This document shows positions 7,800 to 11,242 of a stretch of DNA of 11,242 nt, in pieces. The position numbers were made by a program, and so were the translations under genes. Numbering within the stretch: position 1 is the first letter of the stretch; each line of letters opens with the position of its first letter. The notes beneath the pieces are model-generated. The model was not told the DNA's origin. It ran no database searches and saw only the letters and a list, made by a program, of their open reading frames with translations. The DNA comes from an uncultured Flammeovirgaceae bacterium (GTDB lineage Bacteria > Bacteroidota > Bacteroidia > Cytophagales > Cyclobacteriaceae): the NCBI GenBank assembly GCA_946886805.1, contig CAMPJM010000090.1, forward strand, positions 1-11,242, written 5' to 3'.

Positions 7800-8606
7800 T
7801 TATTTTTTATCATCCTCTTCAGGTAGTTTATCTCCAGATTCAGGAGCCTTAGAAGGATCATCCTTTGGTGTCTCTTCAGCTTTTGGAGCTGCTTCCTCTG
7901 CCTTAGGAGCTTTTTCTTCTTTTGTTTCCTCTTCAGGAAGCTTGTCTCCAGATTCAGGAGCCTTAGTTTCTTCTTTAGCTTCTGCTTCAGGAGCCTCAGT
8001 TTCTTCTTTAGTTTCTGTTTCTTTAGTTTCTGCTTCCGGAGTTTTTGCTTCTGCTTCTGGTGCTTGTGATTCTACTTCTGGAGCTTCTACTTCAGCTTCA
8101 GGAGCTTTTTCAGCAACTTCTTCGGTTTTTTCAGCCTCAGGTTCTTCAACTACATTCTTTTTTCTCAAGGCTTCTGCTCTTGCTTCTTTAACTTTCGCTT
8201 CGGCTTCCATTCTGGCTTTTGCATCAGACTCTTTCTTCTGCGCTAAAGTATCTTTTTTACCGGTAATTTTAGCTTCTTTAGACTCTTGCCACTCCTGGAA
8301 ACGCTTATCAGCTTGGTCCTGGGTAATAGCCCCTTTGGAAACGCCAATTTGAAGATGTTTCTTCAAAAGTATGCCTCTGTAAGAAAGCATGGCTTTTACC
8401 GTGTCTGTAGGTTGTGCACCTTTCATTATCCAATCAAAGGCTTTTTGATCATCAAGCTCAATATGCGCTGGATTACTTGCCGGATTGTACACACCGATTT
8501 TTTCTATGAAACGACCATCTCGTGGTGCGGTGGAATTTGCTACGACCACGTCGTAAATTGCCAACTTTTTGCGTCCTCGACGCGCTAATCTAATTTTTAC
8601 TGCCAT
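7800..8606 (-). CDS. rpsP: 30S ribosomal protein S16 with long acidic tail
   Basis: S16 binds 16S rRNA in the 5' domain and is an early assembly protein of the small subunit. Residues 1-85 are a standard S16 (MAVKIRLARRGRKKLAIYDV, DGRFIEKIGVYNP, AFDWIMKGAQPTDTVKAMLS, GILLKKH). The protein then continues to 268 residues, about three times the common bacterial length of 80-90. Residues 90-152 look like a charged helix rich in Lys, Ala and Glu. Residues 153-268 are a low-complexity Glu/Pro/Ala/Lys tail in which KAPESGDKLPEE occurs twice (216-227 and 253-264). Bacteroidota S16 proteins often carry extensions, but this one appears large. The reading frame is continuous and ends in TAA. Being first in the operon, it is probably transcribed from the promoter near 8656. 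Confidence 0.97.
   Translation of the reverse strand: MAVKIRLARRGRKKLAIYDVVVANSTAPRDGRFIEKIGVYNPASNPAHIELDDQKAFDWIMKGAQPTDTVKAMLSYRGILLKKHLQIGVSKGAITQDQADKRFQEWQESKEAKITGKKDTLAQKKESDAKARMEAEAKVKEARAEALRKKNVVEEPEAEKTEEVAEKAPEAEVEAPEVESQAPEAEAKTPEAETKETETKEETEAPEAEAKEETKAPESGDKLPEEETKEEKAPKAEEAAPKAEETPKDDPSKAPESGDKLPEEDDKK
7814..7966 (-). repeat. rpsP: 39-bp direct repeat in the rpsP tail
   Basis: The segments 7814-7852 and 7928-7966 match at 36 of 39 positions, offset by 114 bases (38 codons, in frame). They encode the two KAPESGDKLPEE copies in the S16 tail. Two of the three differences I count are silent and the peptide is unchanged, pointing to a fairly recent in-frame duplication or conversion. 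Confidence 0.75.
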
Positions 8607-8647
8607 TTTTGAAATAGTTTTTTAACTCGATGGAACCCGTCCACCAA

Positions 8648-8663
8648 TAAGTTTGCAAACTTA
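8648..8663. promoter_or_regulatory. Palindrome with -7 boxes on both strands
   Basis: TAAGTTTGCAAACTTA is a perfect 16-bp palindrome 42 bases upstream of the rpsP ATG. Each half is TAAGTTTG, an exact TAnnTTTG -7 promoter box, so the site faces both ways. The minus-strand copy (8656-8663) is well placed for rpsP, with a leader of about 44 bases. No TTG -33 element is visible for either direction. It could also be an operator bound by a dimeric regulator. Confidence 0.5.
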
Positions 8664-8682
8664 ATAAATATTTAGGACTTTT

Positions 8683-8844
8683 TTACTTCCTTTTATTAAT
8701 AATATGAAGATCTATGATTACCCGCTCTTCTAAAAATTTTATATTCAATCCAGGGGCAATATTTTTGGAAGCATTAAAGATGATATTTTTGCTTAAATTA
8801 TAAGAAAACACCAGCGGAGCTATGGACACAGCTTTAAGCTTTCC
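8683..8844 (-). pseudogene. Possible eroded 3' end of an unknown gene
   Basis: The minus strand is open for 53 codons before TAA at 8683-8685 but contains no ATG. The translation reads like real protein rather than noise: KAVSIAPLVFSYNLSKNIIF, then NASKNIAPGLNIKF, then LEERVIIDLHIINK. Alternating hydrophobic residues suggest beta-strands. Beyond an in-frame TAA at 8845-8847 the same frame continues with LLFLFGYNLTSSSMFIK before a further stop at 8899-8901. It might be the remains of a beta-barrel or secreted protein gene, but I recognise no family and a chance open frame is possible in AT-rich DNA. Confidence 0.28.
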
Positions 8845-8930
8845 TTATTTAATAAACATTGAGGATGAAGTAAGGTTATACCCAAAAAGGAACAATAACT
8901 ACCTAAATTTACCCTTACGCAACGCATTGA

Positions 8931-8968
8931 AAACGCATATATTTGCTTATGCGAATATGCGGTTTTTT
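8931..8968 (+). terminator. Hairpin followed by a T tract upstream of sucA
   Basis: CGCATAT (8934-8940) pairs with ATATGCG (8955-8961) across 14 bases, followed by GTTTTTT. CGCATA can alternatively pair with TATGCG at 8948-8953. The form is that of an intrinsic terminator, also plausible on the minus strand (ATATGCG then TTTT). No known plus-strand gene precedes it, so it may only insulate sucA or be an unrelated dyad. Confidence 0.3.
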
Positions 8969-8986
8969 AGTCTTTAATACTTTAAT

Positions 8987-8994
8987 TACTTTTG
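8987..8994 (+). promoter_or_regulatory. sucA: sucA promoter -7 box
   Basis: TACTTTTG is an exact TAnnTTTG -7 box, 21 bases before the sucA ATG, giving a short leader of about 15 bases. The -33 position holds a T-rich stretch (TTTTTTAG) rather than TTG, so this is a partial match. No Shine-Dalgarno sequence precedes the ATG. Confidence 0.5.
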
Positions 8995-9015
8995 TCGCAT
9001 ACAAATAAATAATCA

Positions 9016-11242
9016 ATGGACAAGTTCTCTTACATTTCAAATGCTCATGGTAATTATCTGGATGAGCTTTACCAAATATATAAAGAAAATCCTTCTACCT
9101 TAGATGAATCCTGGCAAAAATTTTTTGAAGGATTTGATTTCGGGCAGATACAAGAAAATACAAATGGAAACGCTGAGTCTACAGGTTTTGAAGACACTGT
9201 AACCTCCGCACATTTTGAGAAAGAAATCAAAGTTCGCCATTTAATTCACGCTTACAGGACAAGGGGACATTTACGTGCTAAAACCAATCCGGTAAGGGAA
9301 AGAAAAGATAGGAAAGCTTTGCTAGACCTTGAGGACTTCGGATTGAGCAGCGCTGACCTTAATGAGGAGTTTGAGGTAGGCCATATAATAGGTATTGGCA
9401 GGGCCACCCTTCAAAAAATCGTTGATTCTTTAAAGCAGATCTATGAGGGAACGGTAGGCTTTGAATACATGTACATAAGGGAGCCGGAGATTTTGGAATG
9501 GTTTAAAACAAAATCTGAAAAGGAATCACTGAGTTTTAACCCACCTATTGAGCAGAAAAAAAGAATTCTGTCGAAGTTGAATGAAGCGGTTGTTTTCGAA
9601 AACTTTCTACACACCAAATATTTAGGTCAGAAAAGATTTTCTCTTGAAGGAGGGGAAACTACTATACCCGCTTTGGATGCAATTATCAGCAAAGGGGCTT
9701 CACTGGGAGTCAAAGAGGTGATGATAGGGATGGCACACCGTGGCAGGTTAAACGTCCTTGCCAATATCATGGGCAAAACCTATGAACAGATTTTTACTGA
9801 ATTTGAAGGTACCGCGGAACCAGATCTTACTATGGGAGATGGCGATGTAAAGTATCATATGGGTTTTTCAAGTGAAATAACATGCCAGGGAGGCGAAACT
9901 GTCAACTTAAAACTGGCTCCAAACCCGTCTCACCTCGAAGCAGTTAATCCTGTTGTAGAAGGCTTCCTACGGGCAAAAATAGACAAGCTACATAAAGATG
10001 TAGATAAAGTCCTTCCTATCCTTATTCATGGTGATGCTGCAATAGCGGGTCAGGGAATTGTTTATGAACTTGCCCAAATGTCCAAACTAGAGGGATATCA
10101 TACTGGGGGAACTATTCATTTTGTCATTAACAACCAGGTTGGTTTTACTACTGATTTTGATGATGCCCGTTCAAGCATTTACTGCACCGACGTGGCTAAA
10201 ACTATAGATGCACCCGTACTTCATGTCAGTGGGGATGATCCTGAAGCGGTAATTTTTTGTGTAAATCTGGCAACAGAATTCAGACAAAAATTTAACAGGG
10301 ATATTTTTATCGATATGGTTTGTTACAGAAGGCATGGCCACAACGAAAGCGACGAACCTAAATTCACCCAGCCTTCTCTATATAACAAAATATCAAAGCA
10401 TCCGAACCCAAGAGAGGTTTATAACAAAAGCTTAATAGAAAGAGGGGATGTAGATGCCGAATTAGCAGAAAAAATGGATTCGGAATTTAGGGAGCTGTTG
10501 CAAGCAAGGCTAAACCTCGTAAAGCAAAAACCACTTCCATACAATTACCAGCAAATGGAGAAGGAGTGGCATGTTCTTAGGAAATCAGAACCTGAGGATT
10601 TTGAAGAGTCTCCGGAAACAGGGATTTCCGAAGATGTTTTTTATAAGGTAGCCAAAGCTCTTACCACATTACCTAAAGGTTTCAAACCCATTAAACAAAT
10701 TGAAAAGCAATTTAAACAGCGGAAAGATCTTTTTTTCAATTCAAAACAATTAAATTGGGCTGCTGCCGAACTCATGGCTTACGGCTCCATACTTTTAGAA
10801 AAGAAAATTGTTCGTTTAACGGGTCAGGATACCCAGAGAGGGACATTCTCTCACCGTCATTCTGTGATACATGATGCGAATACTAATGAGGCTTACAATA
10901 GCCTAGATCATATTGAAGAGGGGCAGGAAAGATTCCGTGTGTATAACTCTTTGTTGTCGGAGTTTGGTGCTTTGGGGTTTGAATTTGGATATGCATTGGC
11001 AAATCCTAATGCATTGACTATCTGGGAAGCTCAGTTTGGGGACTTTGCAAATGGCGCACAGGTTATGATAGATCAGTTTATCACCTGTAGTTATACAAAA
11101 TGGCAAAGGATGAACGGGCTGGTTTTATTGTTGCCACATGGCTATGAAGGTCAGGGTCCGGAGCATTCCAATGCCAGGCCAGAGCGGTTTTTACAAATGG
11201 CAGCAGGTTATAATATGTTTGTTGTGAATATCACACAGCCGG
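9016..11242 (+). CDS. sucA: 2-oxoglutarate dehydrogenase E1 component (partial)
   Basis: This is the thiamine-diphosphate-dependent E1 subunit that decarboxylates 2-oxoglutarate in the TCA cycle and passes the succinyl group to the lipoyl domain of E2. The frame is open from the ATG at 9016 to the window edge (742 codons), so the last part of a protein of roughly 900-940 residues is missing. The N-terminus YISNAHGNYLDELYQIYKEN and ESWQKFFEGF form the typical E1 arm. GMAHRGRLNVLANIMGK (238-254) holds the active-site His. GDAAIAGQG (339-347) through INNQVGFTT (371-379) is the thiamine-diphosphate motif. YRRHGHNESDEPKFTQP follows. RGTFSHRHSV and EAQFGDFANGAQVMIDQF belong to the transketolase-like C-terminal half. 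It is divergent from rpsP. sucB would be expected next, outside the window. Confidence 0.98.
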   Translation, partial: MDKFSYISNAHGNYLDELYQIYKENPSTLDESWQKFFEGFDFGQIQENTNGNAESTGFEDTVTSAHFEKEIKVRHLIHAYRTRGHLRAKTNPVRERKDRKALLDLEDFGLSSADLNEEFEVGHIIGIGRATLQKIVDSLKQIYEGTVGFEYMYIREPEILEWFKTKSEKESLSFNPPIEQKKRILSKLNEAVVFENFLHTKYLGQKRFSLEGGETTIPALDAIISKGASLGVKEVMIGMAHRGRLNVLANIMGKTYEQIFTEFEGTAEPDLTMGDGDVKYHMGFSSEITCQGGETVNLKLAPNPSHLEAVNPVVEGFLRAKIDKLHKDVDKVLPILIHGDAAIAGQGIVYELAQMSKLEGYHTGGTIHFVINNQVGFTTDFDDARSSIYCTDVAKTIDAPVLHVSGDDPEAVIFCVNLATEFRQKFNRDIFIDMVCYRRHGHNESDEPKFTQPSLYNKISKHPNPREVYNKSLIERGDVDAELAEKMDSEFRELLQARLNLVKQKPLPYNYQQMEKEWHVLRKSEPEDFEESPETGISEDVFYKVAKALTTLPKGFKPIKQIEKQFKQRKDLFFNSKQLNWAAAELMAYGSILLEKKIVRLTGQDTQRGTFSHRHSVIHDANTNEAYNSLDHIEEGQERFRVYNSLLSEFGALGFEFGYALANPNALTIWEAQFGDFANGAQVMIDQFITCSYTKWQRMNGLVLLLPHGYEGQGPEHSNARPERFLQMAAGYNMFVVNITQP

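Larger units (their letters stand above)
8607..9015. other. Divergent rpsP-sucA intergenic region
   Basis: This 409-base region separates two divergent genes. From left to right it contains the rpsP leader, a 16-bp palindrome carrying the rpsP -7 box (8648-8663), an open frame on the minus strand that may be an eroded gene tail (8683-8844, possibly to 8898), a cluster of ACGCAT and ATGCG elements able to form alternative hairpins (8917-8961) followed by six T residues, and the sucA -7 box (8987-8994). I see no intact gene or structured RNA family that I recognise here. Confidence 0.6.

Noticed and set aside
7771..8352. 193-codon serine/alanine-rich plus-strand open frame
   Set aside because: It is the antisense of the repetitive Glu/Pro/Ala tail of S16. 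Codon bias of the real gene keeps this frame open, and its composition is not that of a plausible gene.
8822..8977. 51-codon plus-strand open frame (MDTALSFPYLINIEDE...) in the rpsP-sucA gap, with GGAG shortly before its ATG
   Set aside because: It overlaps the more protein-like minus-strand frame and the hairpin cluster, resembles nothing known, and is within chance length for AT-rich DNA. The GGAG is only 2 bases from the ATG.
10903..11106. 67-codon minus-strand open frame
   Set aside because: It lies wholly antisense to sucA within its conserved transketolase-like region.
1..11242. tRNA genes, CRISPR arrays, insertion sequences or phage genes
   Set aside because: No cloverleaf with a TTC loop and acceptor pairing, no spaced identical repeats, and no transposase or integrase motifs were seen on either strand.

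Overview
The window looks like a chromosomal segment of a Bacteroidota bacterium, probably a Cytophagales-like lineage. The signs are: AT-rich DNA; start codons mostly without a Shine-Dalgarno sequence; several TAnnTTTG-type -7 promoter boxes; a SecA with the Bacteroidota-type C-terminus (no CxC...CH/CC zinc finger); a ribosomal protein S16 with a long acidic tail; and a 2-oxoglutarate dehydrogenase E1 on the chromosome. Genus cannot be fixed from this sequence alone.

Layout from left to right. At 5-520 (minus) is a small SPOR-domain lipoprotein, lying just downstream of secA (602-3964, minus). A 336-base gap holding a possible secA promoter and a long untranslated leader separates secA from dapF (4301-5074, minus), the diaminopimelate epimerase. 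Between dapF and the next housekeeping operon is a small scar-like region (about 5215-6051). It contains the last ~37 codons of a CurA-type NADP-dependent oxidoreductase (minus), then a plus-strand toxin-antitoxin pair with an intact VapB-like antitoxin and a VapC/PIN toxin broken by a frameshift at its first catalytic aspartate.

From 8606 down to 6122 (minus) runs the classical rpsP-rimM-trmD-rplS operon: ribosomal protein S16, a 16S maturation factor, tRNA m1G37 methyltransferase and ribosomal protein L19. It closes with a clear intrinsic terminator, and rplS appears to have an additional promoter of its own. A 409-base divergent region (8607-9015) then holds a 16-bp perfect palindrome that carries a -7 box on each strand, a possible eroded gene tail, a cluster of hairpin-forming ACGCAT/ATGCGT-like elements, and the sucA promoter. 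sucA (9016 to the window end, plus) encodes the E1 subunit of 2-oxoglutarate dehydrogenase and is cut by the window edge.

Most of the window is core housekeeping: protein export, lysine/peptidoglycan precursor synthesis, translation and the TCA cycle. I do not see a convincing new multi-gene system. The points of interest are the decayed toxin-antitoxin and oxidoreductase scar, the enlarged S16 tail with an internal duplication, the double-headed promoter palindrome, and an unusually long, possibly structured secA leader.
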